Positions 11,953 to 23,415 of a stretch of 54,369 nucleotides of DNA are shown here, piece after piece. The notes under the pieces were generated by a model. That model was not told where the DNA came from and did no database searches. It saw only the letters and a list, made by a program, of their open reading frames with translations. Origin of the DNA: Gracilaria gracilis. Taxonomy: Eukaryota; Rhodophyta; Florideophyceae; Gracilariales; Gracilariaceae. Each line of letters starts with the position of its first letter. Positions within the stretch are counted from its first letter, which is position 1. The position numbers and the translations under genes were made by a program. The DNA lies in NCBI GenBank assembly GCA_030374805.1, contig JARGSG010000104.1, positions 1 to 54,369 on the forward strand. Reading direction: 5' to 3'.

Positions 11953-11989
11953 AGATCAGCTTCATTGTCTCAAGTCTCTATTTTGAAAC

Positions 11990-11995
11990 AATAAA
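11990..11995 (+). promoter_or_regulatory. Poly(A) signal of the NB-ARC gene
   Basis: AATAAA 452 nt after the stop codon, the first good signal downstream of the gene. Confidence 0.55.
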
Positions 11996-14900
11996 TCCGA
12001 TATTCCTCTTCATTCCAACGTAGCCCTTGTCCATGATGACCGCCCATCACTAACGTTCAAAACCTTCTCCTTCTTAGTCTTTGTCCATGCCTCTTTATGA
12101 AATTCGAGGTTTTTCTTTACTGCTAGGTTTTCCTTTACTGCTACGGATTCTGGTTAGATCCAATCTACACGATAACGCTCACACTTCCACATTTTGTCCG
12201 TAAAGTTTGTGCTTTGAATTTTTGGCCCCCTTCCTTTGAACACTGTGGTCGATTTAAGGGCAAGGATGAAACATCAGTTGCACACTGACAATACTGAAAG
12301 GTTTAAAAAACTTATTCTCTTCCGTTACATGTAAATTTTTAAAGAATTTGCCAATTCCCATGACTTAGTGTACAATAAAGTCTGTTTCAGAAAACCTGCC
12401 AGAAGTATTCCGAGATCTGTGAAAGGTTCCTGTCTTTATTCGAAATAAACGCGCGAGGGAGTCCCATGTTCCCCCGACTTTTCAACCATTCAAAGTGTTA
12501 AATAAAATGTTGAAACAGAAGATGAGCGATTCATTTCTACCACTTTTCTTCCAAGCGGAAGACCTAAACCTCTCTGATCTCTTAAAAAGATCCTCGAGCT
12601 TATTTCAGGTGAATTTCATCATGTTTATAACCCCAAGTTCTACAACTTCGTAGAAAGTATCAAAAACTGGGTGTTCTATAAGTGTGTCTTTATTCTAATC
12701 ATCGTACTTGTTTACTGAAAATTAACTGATATCTTCTTGACAAGCTTTTTCAGTTTCTTGAAAAAACTTCAAGCCTATTTTCCGTGAGTTTTGGCAATTC
12801 TGTGGCGAATGCACGAGTATTTTGTAGTTGTTTTGGGGAGTTTAGCATTTGTGTACTAGCAACTAAAGTTGTATCCGTGCTATAGTTTATGTGATTACAA
12901 ATGGGGCACCTATCTAGGAACGAAAGAGTTTATTAAAGGCTTTCGTGGGTGCGTAATGTGCAGCTCTTGTCTTGTATGGAACAAAGACATGAAAAGTCAA
13001 TGACAGTTCCGTATTCATCTTTGATCCTAATGAAAACGTCTCATTTGTGGTTTTGTACTGTTTGGTTTTGTATATGGGTCAAATTACGAGGACAAATTCA
13101 AAAAAAAAGCTCCTTCTAAAGAAACAATCGGGCAAACCGGCTATTTTTATCCATAGCACAGCAAGACTTGCTGAACTTAGTTCTCCAAAAACTATTAAAA
13201 ACTACCGTTATGTGCTAAAATGGTCTTCTGCTATAATTTTGGCACTGTTGTTTCATCTTACTGTTTATAATGTATATAGGAAGAAGACAGTAGTTTAAAA
13301 TTTAACTTTTTTTTATAGATTTTGACATAAAAATATGCGCGTTGTCACATTATGCATTTTTCTTACTCTCTAAAGTCGTACCGTGAATAAGATCACTACC
13401 CTACCAACAAAATAGATTTGAAGCCAAAGAGAACTCGCACGCAGCTCGTTACAAGACATATCGTAAAAGGCATCCAAAAAATTGCCATAAAGAGCAAAAA
13501 TGCTCCCAAATCAAAATTTATAGTCTTAGAGTAAATACACTACTGACATACCTATTATTTTAAGTAAGTATTGCAACTAATAGGTTTGGTAATTCTAAAT
13601 GATTACAGATTTATCGTCTTTTTGTAGTTGTCAGAACTTAGAACTGATAATTATCACAGTTTGTCTTCAAAAAATGTAAATAGTTGGCGTTTGGGCAAGC
13701 AAATAACGCAGAATTAGTTTTGTATCAATAAACGCACATTGTCTAGGAGCTTTGCAGGTTTTCTTTGCAAATTGGACTTTGAAAAGCCCTAATAACAGTG
13801 GGCATCACTTTAGACACACCCTAAGCACCAAAACCAAGAGTAGAAGCAGAACAAAAATCAAAAATAATGATATCTTGCTGCACTACATACAGCTCACAAT
13901 CACTTAATGTGCGCTGTGGCTATTATATTGGGGATGCATTGGTCATATATTAAGGACCATTTTTACAAGGGACTTTTGATGCTTTGCCACAATTGACAAT
14001 ATTGTTCTCAGTTTCATTTTTAATGATGACAGTGTTGTCGACTTTGACACCAATAATTTTGTTTTTGCAAGCTGTACCAGATGAGTGTTAAAGGTGTACC
14101 AAAATAATGTTTTATTGCAAACTAAAATGGTTTACAAAAACAGCAAAATTAGGCTCTACTCGCATCATTCTTGAGTTTTACTAACCGCATTTCTTGTTCA
14201 GGTTCTCATAGCATTCGGTGCTTTAGGGTGGTGTACTATCCCTGAAAATGTACACGGTACCAACGGTAGCAATTGTAAAGCAATTGACAAATTCAAGAAA
14301 TAGCATCACATCACTCAACGTATACGCCCGAAAGTTTGTGCTAAAAGATAGACAAGGGAAAAGTGCTATATTCAATTTATTGAATTATTTTGAACCTACA
14401 CTGTAAACTGAGATTACAGTGCTTACAGATTACAGTTAAAATCTCAAATTTACAAATTGTTGGAGCGAGGAACGGGAGCAAGACCATACCACGTGTATCA
14501 TGTCGGCATGTTTACTGCCACCTATGAACTGTATGTGGCTGATCTCCAAGATCTGTGCGGTACAAAGCTGCGATTGCTTGAAGGCGCGCTCACAACTCCT
14601 CGTGTTCGCCACTCTTCAGCCTTTCACCGCCGCCGTTCTTGGTCCGTACCCCTCCGCAGCTTCCCTTACCGAACTTTTTAGTGGTTTTTTCGATTTCCCT
14701 CCCACCCGTACCCATTGAGACTACATTTAGTCTTGTTCTATTGTGCAGTGGGGACAGACGACGAGAAACAGTCGTTCTGAAATTACAAAGAACGCACCTC
14801 ATTTGTGCAATCTCCATTGCGAAAGAACATATCTCTACGGTAGAGATATTGCAAAACTGCCACAAAACCGTTGGTTCCTTTGTCATAAACGTTTTCACTG

Positions 14901-15083
14901 CAGCCGTTGAGCGTAATACAACGACAGTGCTTTTCTACTTTTAGTTTACAACTTGCTGCAGGATCGTGAAGGTGCTTGAACATTAGATGTTAAAATACTT
15001 TTCTTACGTTTTGAATCCCTGGTATTGTCCAAAAGACACTAAATTCCCGCTAGCTCCAGAAGTCTAATGTACCAGCACTTCTG
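11996..15083. other. AT-rich intergenic region, no supported gene
   Basis: Low-GC DNA with many stops in all frames. ORFs such as 13047-13298 start with GTG or TTG and have no recognisable motif. A perfect 21-bp palindrome (ATATCTCTAC, G, GTAGAGATAT) lies at 14829-14849. Nothing else is visible. Confidence 0.5.
14829..14849. repeat. 21-bp perfect palindrome
   Basis: Ten-nt arms ATATCTCTAC/GTAGAGATAT around a single G. It could be a protein-binding dyad or chance. Confidence 0.5.
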
Positions 15084-15200
15084 GTAGATCTCCAGAACAG
15101 TAGAGCTACTGTCAACGCTACTTTTCTAGCTGAATTTCCCAATACTGGTTTTGCAAATTGGGCTAATGGCCAGTTTTCTAGCCGGTAGGAGCTGTGCGAT
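15084..15200. repeat. Dispersed repeat, copy 2 (partner at 5782)
   Basis: Same orientation and word order as 5782-5893, with internal substitutions and small indels. Just beyond it, 15211-15241 (AATATAGATGGATTGTACAA and onward) matches 22137-22168 with about three differences, so a longer repeat family may be present. Confidence 0.6.
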
Positions 15201-16192
15201 GAACCAAAGAAATATAGATGGATTGTACAATAACTCTAGAGATGAGAACGGGGAGGCGATTATCGATGGAATTTGTATTACTGGTCTGTGTGTACGCGCC
15301 ACTGACACCGATCAAAACGACTTGAGAAAGGCGCTATTGCTCAATATGGACTTGCTCTGAACTATGCTAGCACTTACAGATAAAGTATTCTCGACCATTC
15401 TTTCCGCGATCTTGCATCGCACAGCAACTGCAGCGTTTCCTCGCCATCACTCACGCATTGAAATATTCGAGTGTGACGGGGCAATGTTCCCAAAGACTCG
15501 ATGGAGTTGTTTTCTGCAGTATCTACGAAGGTAGTGAAGCTCGCTTGTTGAAGGAAAAGTATGGATGTTGTAAGTGGATTTATTTGAACGAGAGTGAGCG
15601 GAAGGATGATCTAATTTGCGCTCAGCGGAGCTACTGAGCTACGCTGGATCTGCCACCTCGTCGCCGTCGTTTTGCTGCGTCGCCGCCGTCGATCGCGTTT
15701 TGTTCCTCTCTCACATCACGCGCTCAGCGGCAACAAACTCTTCGTGCTGAGAGCGCGCACGATGAGATGCTTGAATCAACCTGTAAGACAAGCGTCCCGC
15801 CGACTGATCTTTGTGCGTGTGCAACGTGGTGCCACCCTTGGGTCACCGTCTATGAACTGGCCAGCCATGCGGACGTGGCTTCCGTGTACACGTTCAACAA
15901 GGAGACACACTTGTGCCCCGTGCCATATTATGTTGATTTGTCCAGGGGCCGGCCCTTTACCTTGAACAGACCCAAAAGTGCATAATTTTTAACCGAAAAA
16001 TACCAAAATTTCAGGTTGAAGATTGCACACCAATGTTTTTGGCATGTAATGTACGTAAGAATTACTACGCTCGTGTGGCTAGGATTGGCAAAAAATAGAA
16101 GCTTAGTCACTTCAACATCTAATTATTCATGGGCTCTATGTTCGCACCGTCCTTCATAATTAATGTCTTTGTCTGTTCATAATGCTTTATTA
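15201..16192. other. Intergenic region with a possible small coding relic
   Basis: The open frame at about 15719-15985 (stop at 15983-15985) contains a Cys/His/Trp-containing stretch (CACATWCHPW) that looks more protein-like than its surroundings, but there is no promoter, family match or good start. It may be a gene fragment. The rest shows nothing. Confidence 0.25.
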
Positions 16193-18362
16193 TTATGCTA
16201 ACGTGTTGTTATTATTCGTTCCGAAACTTTGTAAGCTTCTCAGGTCAACGTCTATCGCTTCCGACTTGCTTTCTGCGAGCGGTCCAAGCACGCAGTCATC
16301 TGCCATTAATTCCTTCATTGCAATGTAAGCAACTTCCGTAAAATGCGTTGCGAACGAATTTGTCACAATGTGTATCACGCTGACGAGTATAGCGCAAAGC
16401 AGAAGCCATCCGTGAGAAATTCGGTACAGGCTTCAACGATTGCCATTAAGGCGTTTTGCTGTTCAAAAGTATATGGTCTTGTGTAGATCCATGGCTGACC
16501 GCTGGAGTTGAAGCACAAGGTCCAAATCACCGGAGGCCGGATGTGACTGCGTTCGTAATGGTCTCGGCACTTTCATTCCAGTTGGGGCGATGAGCAAACT
16601 CTATACTTTCTAGTGTTTCTGATGTGCCAATATGCTGCAGTGTTGACCACACTGCACTTCTTACATCTATGACGTCATAGCCAAGTCTGCGCCTAATTCC
16701 ATTCAACACGTTGTTTAGAAACAAAGGTGCGTTCTTGTCGACGCATAAGGTCTGGTCGAAAGGGCATTGTTTTCATGTTCAGTCCGCTCTTTGAACGCAA
16801 AGACGTTGGACAACTCCACAGCCGAGTACGTTTCATTTAGAGAATATATTTCAAACACTGTCTCCCCAGTGCCATAGAACACCGACAACCCGAATAATGT
16901 CGCGCAGGGCAGCATCAGGCTCTTTTGGGAAAAGGTTTCACAACACTTCAACACTTTGCCAGACTCGAAAAGCCCACGGGGGGATACGAAAAAGTCATCA
17001 CAGTACGGGTCAGAATGGTCTTGTACAGGTTCTCGGGCGCGGGCCATGCACTGGCGCCACAACGGTATCAAAAGTTGTGATCGGCATAATACTCGGAGCG
17101 AACACTTGTACCTGCCAAAATGGTGGCGAGCTCGACCACATATAGAAAGATGAGGGCAAACAGAGGCCCAAAAAGCAGCTTACACCTAATTTGAGGTGTG
17201 CATCGACTTGATGCGATCGGTTACAGATTCTGTAAATGGTTCACGCGTGGTAAAAAGACGAGAAACAAAACGAAAGGAGTTGAGTCCTGGAAAATGTGAT
17301 GTACGAGGAGTACGTGTTGTGATCAATTCGAGAAGAAGTTTGAATCAAACTTTCCACGATATTATGTAGTTGTTGACACAATAATTAAAGACAGAATACC
17401 AACAATAAACTCGTTTGCGAGCTCATTTGTCGAGAATGAATTAAAAAAACGTTAAAGAAGGTACTCTGAAAAGGTGCAGTATCTCCATATACGGGCTGAG
17501 AACGTTTGCGGTACATTGGTTGTGCTCTGCGCTTGGCGCTTGAAGTGTTGCAGTTTGCATATGTGCAAACTCCAAAACAGAAGAGTTATTCGAGACAGAA
17601 AATACAGCCGCATGTCCAGAAAGGTTCGATGATATGCAAATGGGCTCAAGGACTGCCTCCCGCTCCGATTCCATAGAACGGTAAGAGAATGTTACCCGTA
17701 CATAAAACATCACTGAGGCACATATTTCACCATTGAGAACAGCTGGAGGAGTTTGAGCAAAGGGCAAAGTTGAGAGGAGTACAAACGCAAGGGAAAGAAG
17801 AGGATTCGCAGGGGGTTATTTTGAACACCTCGGCTTCGAATATTGATTCGGATAGACAACTTCGAGTTTCATGGCAGTGCTGGTGCGAGAAACATCGGTC
17901 TCCCGATAATCCAAACCCCAGTAGCGGCGGTACTGAGTCAAATTGCTGGCTTAGGATTGATCTGTTCCGTCCTTGATAGTACTTTGAAGAGGTACAAATG
18001 CCAGATGTCATTCCAACTGAAGCATCCCATTCACAATGCTCTCCTTCGTCACATTCCATCGAAGATTGGCAGCTATAGTTCGCGTAGCGCGGTGCTTTGA
18101 AACATTGACAAGGAGGGGATGCACAGCTGAAGCATACGCGAGGTTCAACGCATTCAGCTGAACCATGACATAAATCGGCGGTGAGACCGGGAATGTTCGA
18201 AGGAGGAGGCGTTGAAAGAGGAGGCCAGCGCTCGTGCAATTCCTGGAGAATCACGTTTACATCTTCGTATGTCACAGGAAGTTGTGAATTATCGAATTGG
18301 GCGCTAGCAACGATGAAGAACCATGAAAGTAACCAAAGCGATGAAGGTGGTACCGACATCAC
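16193..18362 (-). pseudogene. Secreted/membrane cysteine-rich protein, broken
   Basis: Read from 18362 downward. The first ORF (18362-17727, 211 aa) starts with a signal peptide (LWLLSWFFIVASA) and has Cys-rich modules with spaced C-x-C and C-x4-C pairs. At about 17740 the homologous frame changes (NGEIC lies in the next frame) and continues to 17441. A hydrophobic segment follows (FGPLFALIFLYVVELATILA, about 17160), then ectodomain-like pieces in three frames (17071-16715, 16724-16527, 16560-16380), and finally a membrane helix (WLLLCAILVSVIHIV, about 16370-16410) with a 45-residue tail ending at 16193. Fragments join only through at least four frameshifts, so this is a relic of one or two tandem type-I/polytopic membrane proteins. 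Introns could explain some breaks, but not all. The family is not one I can name. Confidence 0.6.
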
Positions 18363-18992
18363 TAACTTGGACTAGAGAGCAATGGGACAAATATGCAGGT
18401 GCTGAAGAGTGTCAACTTGAGTTGGGTGGGCAAGTTTGCAAGTTTGGTAGGGGATGCGACAATTGGAGGCCAAGTTATGTATTGCAAATTTGTGCACAGA
18501 GAAAAGCTGCATTCCAAGTATGAAAGGGTGAAATGGATGGCAAGCAAGTGCTTGAAACAATGCTGCTGGCGGCGCTCGAGTTCTGAGGACCACGAAATGG
18601 ACAGCGACGGATTTGTGTTTCGGTCTTAAACTTTATCTATTGCCCAAAAAGCTGTACGTATGTGAAGGCACAACAGTGGTGTGTACAATATATATAATAG
18701 CGACTTCAATTGTTGTCCGGTTCGCTCGGCCGACTCGGGCGCATCGGTGCAATATTGGGTTGCTTGTTCCTCTTTTTCTCCATGACAGCGATGAGAATAA
18801 TTGTAGCGATGTATACTCTAACTGAACCAATAAACGCGTTTGCTCTGCCGTGGCGTTGCCAACAAGCTGCAAGCTTTGAGCTTTGAGTGGAGTGAGATTG
18901 TAAAGCAGGATGAGAATGAGTTATCTCGACAAACGAGTGAAGATAAGGTATAAAACTTATAACCACGAGTTGGTGGATATAAATCGCTTATC
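18363..18992. other. Intergenic region
   Basis: No supported gene. A TATATATAATA stretch at about 18690 could serve either strand. An AATAAACGCG word at about 18828 resembles part of the inverted repeat at 25786, possibly by chance. Confidence 0.35.
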
Positions 18993-19054
18993 GGAGGCGG
19001 CTTGCCTATATCACAGTCACTCGGCGTGAGTCTGATATAGGGCAAACCGCCTCC
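18993..19054. repeat. Imperfect long hairpin
   Basis: GGAGGCGGCTTGCCTATATC and its near reverse complement (GATATAGGGCAAACCGCCTCC at 19034-19054) differ by one mismatch and one bulge, with about 20 nt between them. It lies 366 nt before the TATA box of the small secreted-peptide gene. It could be a MITE remnant or a cruciform-forming site. Confidence 0.6.
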
Positions 19055-19419
19055 CCAGTGTGGTTGCTATACAACGATTTTTAGGAAATATCGTCATACA
19101 ATTTGCTGTGAACAGCGTTCTATTGCAGGCGGTCAGCCATGCGCCCGTCACGGTCCTCCGCTGCCCCCCCTCACCCGAGCGCTACAGATTTACAATGCAT
19201 TGGTGGGAGTTGTCATGCTTGCGTTGTGTGGTACGTACGATACTACGCGGTTGGTTCCTCTGGAGTGAGCCCTTGGCATATCCATACCCTGTAAAGTTAT
19301 ATTATATCGATATCTTGGCTCACTGCAGAGGAAGCAACAACCATGTTGCGCTGAGAAGCAGGCGACAAAGCATATATCTGCTCCGCAACAAAAATTGCAA
19401 CTCACTCCACCCAAAGCAC
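19055..19419. other. Upstream region of the Arg-rich peptide gene
   Basis: No gene seen; the presumed regulatory region of the gene at 19500. Confidence 0.35.
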
Positions 19420-19427
19420 TATATAAA
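19420..19427 (+). promoter_or_regulatory. TATA box of the Arg-rich peptide gene
   Basis: TATATAAA lies 80 nt before the ATG at 19500; the 5' UTR would be about 45-50 nt. Confidence 0.75.
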
Positions 19428-19499
19428 CACTACTCGCTTTCATGAGACCGCGCTCACTTTGTGTGTCATCTCCGTGCGAACAGCCTCCATTCCACCACC

Positions 19500-19784
19500 A
19501 TGAACTTGGCTCTAACTCCGTTCCTTTTGGGCTTTTGTCTTTTCGTGGTCGCTTCATATGCCGCTCCATTCGCTTCGGACGAGAAACAAACGGACAACAC
19601 ACTGCCGGTGCAACCCACCAAAACTCATGGCATCACAAGATACGTTCATTCGCCCAACGCGTGGAGCACATGTTTTCATTTGCCGTTTGTGATGGAAAGG
19701 CAGCGCCGTCCGAGGCGTGATGAGCGCCGTCCGAGGCGGGCATGGCGATTTAGAGCGGAGAGGGAAAGAAGGCCGAGGAAGTAA
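19500..19784 (+). CDS. Small secreted arginine-rich peptide
   Basis: Predicted secreted protein of 94 residues. The ATG follows CCACCACC and is the first in the transcript predicted from the TATA box. Residues 1-21 form a clear signal peptide with a cleavage site after SYA. The mature part begins APFASDEKQ, has a neutral middle with one Cys, and ends in a 30-residue segment (65-94) with 15 Arg, arranged as RR-P-RR doublets with one Trp. A 21-bp in-frame tandem duplication (GCGCCGTCCGAGGCG at 19703 and 19724) made two RRPRR blocks. Polybasic doublets suit processing proteases, and a cationic tail suits a membrane- or polyanion-binding (antimicrobial or wall-binding) peptide; both are inference. 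I know no named family. A poly(A) signal follows at 19967. Confidence 0.7.
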   Translation: MNLALTPFLLGFCLFVVASYAAPFASDEKQTDNTLPVQPTKTHGITRYVHSPNAWSTCFHLPFVMERQRRPRRDERRPRRAWRFRAERERRPRK

Positions 19785-19966
19785 GCAACTTTTATTGTTG
19801 TTGTATGCAGTTGGCGATGCATTCAGTCATTGTGTTGCATGCGTAGCATATGCAAAACCAATTTAATGAGTGTTGGCAGGTGGATGTGGGCATTTTGTGA
19901 TGCGGTTCGTTTAGAGCGCTTCTTTCGTATTCATTTGCACATGAATGAATAGCAATGACACAAGTT

Positions 19967-19972
19967 AATAAA
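19967..19972 (+). promoter_or_regulatory. Poly(A) signal of the Arg-rich peptide gene
   Basis: AATAAA 183 nt after the stop codon. Confidence 0.5.
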
Positions 19973-20858
19973 AGGCAGCAATTGCAAAAGCTTTGAATAA
20001 CCAAATGTGGAATCTACTTTGCAAAGTAATTTTACGAGCAAACACGCTAACGACTCACTACTTGGATGTACTGCACATGCTGCATTGTCTGCAGAGCAGC
20101 ATTTAATAACAAATCGAACAAGGCGTGGAGCCGCGTGGCCTCTCCATTTTGAATACAACATTGTGGGCGTCGTTTGTTGAAAAACAGAACTGGCCGTTTT
20201 TCAAAACTGCGGCAGCCACAACAGTTGAGAGAACAGTTGCAGCTTGGATGACCAAAACAACTTGACAGCAACAACAAGCGCCTTGTAGTTTCGTACCGAT
20301 AAACACCAGGAGATCGAGCAAAACGAAAATGTCAAATGAGCACGTGTTACCGCTGGTGCAGGCGGTTGCAATTGCTGACAGCGCATGATCAAGCCAACTG
20401 TAAGCCGACTGGATACTGTTGCGTGTACAACGTGGCAGCGCCCTTGCCCAGCGCATGTGAGCTGCGCAACCAAGCACACGTGGCCATTGTGCCCACGTGC
20501 ACACGCAGGCATACGGGTGCAGCGAGCGCGCGTGGCACACACATATCTGCCGTATCTATGGCGGCGCTGCGCGCGACCTTTGTCGTCCACAAAGCGGCGC
20601 GGCGCGGCGCGCGGCTCGAGACCCTACCGCCGCTGCAAGCAGCGGCGGCGCGACGACTCCTCACTTGGGGGTGGCCACCGCCGCCCGCCGCGCGTATACA
20701 AATGGGCGCCCGCCCCCGGCCACTCACGCCACTCCGCGCGTGGGCGCGCAACCACTCATGGCGCACCACGCACGCGCAGTTGCTTCATGCCGCCGGGCGC
20801 GTATTCGTTTATCGGCGCCACCGCCGTTGGTGGCCACCGGCGGTTGTCGGCGCGCACC
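19973..20858. other. Intergenic region becoming GC-rich
   Basis: GC rises sharply after about 20,450 and long ORFs appear in all six frames as a composition effect; none is supported. A TATACAAA-like word at 20695 may have been the promoter of the relic at 20859. Confidence 0.35.
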
Positions 20859-21353
20859 ATGATGCGCAGCAGCATGTGGCACGCCTCCGACATTACGCAC
20901 ATCTGCGTGGTGGGCGGCGGCAACGCGGCGCGATGCGCCGCGCGTGTCGCTACTGGCGCCGTTCGGCGACGAGAGCGCGCGGCTGTCAGCGGCGGCTGGC
21001 GTGGCGGGCGGCATCGGCGTGCAGCAGCCGGACGGGGTTGTGGTGCGCGCCACGCCCACGCTCATCACGGCCGACATCCTGCGTCTGTGCGAAGGGGCGC
21101 GCCGACGTGACGCTGTTCGGGCTGGACAAGCTGCCGTTCAACTGCCGCACGCTGCAGTACGACCGCCTGATCAAGCTATTCGGCTTCAAGGAGCGGCTGT
21201 CGCTGGCGAGCATCCCCAACCGCGCGGCGCTGGCGCAGCGCATGGCAAGCACGCTGTCGCAGCTGCTGCCGCGCGTGCAGCTGCACGTGGTGTCCAACTT
21301 TCTGGTGCTCACGCTGGCCACCAGCAACCAATGCATCCACCCAACAATCAGTT
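20859..21353 (+). pseudogene. Opine (octopine-type) dehydrogenase relic
   Basis: Opine dehydrogenases reductively condense a 2-oxo acid with an amino acid using NAD(P)H. From ATG 20859 the first frame has THICVVGGGNAA, the nucleotide-binding GxGNxA loop. At about 20943 the frame changes to VSLLAPFGDESARL, typical of the following Rossmann segment and continuing to ITADILRLCEGA. At about 21093 it changes again to ADVTLFGLDKLPFNCRTLQY and then to NQCIHP, resembling the His-containing motif at the start of the helical domain. Both joins lack residues the family normally has, so they are deletions as well as frameshifts, and the C-terminal domain stops at 21353. Clearly a non-functional fragment; GC is far above the flanks. 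Family assignment is by motif recall. Confidence 0.65.
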
Positions 21354-22770
21354 GACGGCGCCGCGGCGCTGCACGCAGTTGGACGTTCTGTGGCGCATAT
21401 GTGCAGCGCCATTGAAGCCAAGTGATTGGAGCACAGCAACGGCGTCAAATGAAGGTGCCGTGTTTCGCTCTTTCCAATCAATTAGCGCTCTCTGCTTTAC
21501 ACCCATACTGTAATATCTCCACCCAAACCCTCACTTTAAGAATAAAACTTGTACATAATGTATCTATCCAATCAAAGCTGTGCGTATATTCAAAACGTCG
21601 ACTATGTCACATCGGGTCAAAACCCAATTGTACACTTTTCAATCTGATTTGTCAAATATTTTTCATTCTATCGTCTTTTTCCAAATCGTTGCGCTTTCTC
21701 GCCAGTTGTACCCAACAGTAGCCAAAAGTATTTATAATGATATCATTTTCTTCCACACCATTCGCTGTGAAGGTTGTACCTATTACCAAATATCCAACTA
21801 GTTGGCATTTAACTTGTCATTTTTTTCTTTTTAGTTTTTTAACTCCTAAACAATAGATTGTATATATATAAAACCATATTTTATAAAAGCGTTTGAAGAT
21901 AAACTTACAACTAGCGAGCGTCTTTTCGTTAAACAAAACAACATAATTTGCTTGCCTCCTCTACGTTTTTAGTTTTGGCTCTGTACTAATGTAATAATTC
22001 TGTACCTATGCATTGTATCACATTACACGTTTTCGAGACATAAAAAGATTATCGAGGGAACAACACGCAATCGCCATATTCAAAAACAATCTAATATTAT
22101 TTCACAGCAATAGTACAAATATATCATAAAACAAAAAATATAGATTGACTTGTACAATAACTGTAGAGTATCTAGTGAGGTCTTAGGCCATAGTTATGAC
22201 CAGCCCAGGTTTAAAAGCTGAGTTTGACCCAGTGTATCAACTCGCGCACAAATAGACTACAATGATGCTCAAGCACCGAACAGATTGTCAGTACTATGTA
22301 AATTTGTCTACAGAGTGAACAAATCTATTTACGGTTTATCTTCTTGTAAACCAACTAAATCTGTAAAATGAAACAACAAAATCGAGTAGAACAAGTTTGC
22401 AAGCCGGCTCGCGACGCATACCTTATATAACTCTGACATAATTTTGAAAAAGTAAAAACAACAACATCTCTTCGCAGTGTAGAATGATGCTTGAAAGAAG
22501 GAGCGCCATTTCTTGTTTTAGAACTGCAATCATTGTTCCCGTACAGCTCCCGTACACTTCTATTTAGGCCCCAAGAGTCATATGCTCGCTACAAGTGGCG
22601 ATCTACTCCACCAGTTCAAGCCAAGCTTCAGTATACATATTCATATTCACGATCTTGGTCTGTAAATAGAACTGCAACGTTTTATTCCTCATTTGTAGCA
22701 ACGCTTTGAAGCCTACTATAGCCGGAGGGCTGCCTTCCACTCTACTCCATTTAGGAGCACAGCAGCGCGA
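21354..22770. other. Intergenic region, mostly AT-rich
   Basis: No gene supported. The short match to the repeat near 15211 lies at 22137-22168. A TTATATAAC word at about 22423 has no credible ORF behind it. Confidence 0.4.
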
Positions 22771-22778
22771 ATATAAAA
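22771..22778 (+). promoter_or_regulatory. TATA box of CCCH gene 1
   Basis: ATATAAAA lies 114 nt before the ATG at 22885. It shows that the open frame extending upstream to 22798 is 5' UTR. Confidence 0.65.
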
Positions 22779-22884
22779 TAGAACTTGTGCCAACCTTTTG
22801 AGCGTCCATGCTTTCAGAACGACGGACAAGATCCCTTGCTCGATTCATTTGACAGTTGTGTTCTTTACTATCGGGCGACGCGGA

Positions 22885-23415
22885 ATGGAGACGGCAGAGG
22901 AATGTAGCGAAGATGGTGCTATTGGCATTGTTGAATCGGAACTGACTACGCAACTCAATGGCTCGTCTATGCCCCAAGCTGAAAGCTCCGTGCCGAGAAG
23001 ATGGCCTTATTCTAAGCTCAATCTAATGTACAAGACCAAGATATGCAGACAATATGAGAAAGACGGTCATTGTAGCTACGGGCTAAAGTGTCAGTACGCG
23101 CACGGATCTCACGAGCTGCGGCCGATCCAGATACACCCGCAATTAAAAACAGAGCGTTGCCGAAATTTCGTGGATAGCGGCAAGCGCTCGTACGGCGTGC
23201 AATGCCACTTCTTTCACGGCGAAAACCACCTGTTTAAAACGAATGTGAAGTACTTCAAGTGCATTTGCAAGATGATGAAGAATCATCGCTTTCTGTTTGA
23301 TTTAAATTGCTGCAGTGATGCTGAAAGTGAAGAGGTTGATGCCACCATATGTGCAAAGGACAAATGTAATGGATGTGCTTCATGCTCGCCACTTTCACCG
23401 TTTTCAAACGGATGA
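22885..23415 (+). CDS. Tandem CCCH zinc-finger protein, finger 2 lacks Cys2
   Basis: A TTP/TIS11-type protein of 176 residues; the family binds AU-rich mRNA elements and promotes decay. The start is the first ATG after the TATA box. Finger 1 is canonical C-x8-C-x5-C-x3-H: C54, C63, C69, H73, preceded by YKTKI. The 18-residue spacer to finger 2 has the family length. Finger 2 has C92, C107 and H111, but the second ligand position (101) is Arg (codon CGC; TGC would give Cys). The C-terminal 65 residues contain a Cys cluster (CAKDKCNGCASC) without a recognised fold. The missing ligand should impair folding of finger 2, so the protein may bind RNA through finger 1 alone or be decaying. AATAAA follows at 23511. 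A related gene with a different missing ligand lies at 24379. Confidence 0.82.
   Translation: METAEECSEDGAIGIVESELTTQLNGSSMPQAESSVPRRWPYSKLNLMYKTKICRQYEKDGHCSYGLKCQYAHGSHELRPIQIHPQLKTERCRNFVDSGKRSYGVQCHFFHGENHLFKTNVKYFKCICKMMKNHRFLFDLNCCSDAESEEVDATICAKDKCNGCASCSPLSPFSNG

Noticed and set aside
13047..13298. 83-codon ORF with a hydrophobic segment
   Set aside because: GTG start, AT-rich surroundings, no promoter or homology.
20103..20590. Minus-strand ORFs of 129-145 codons
   Set aside because: Arise in GC-rich DNA, overlap each other and have no recognisable features.
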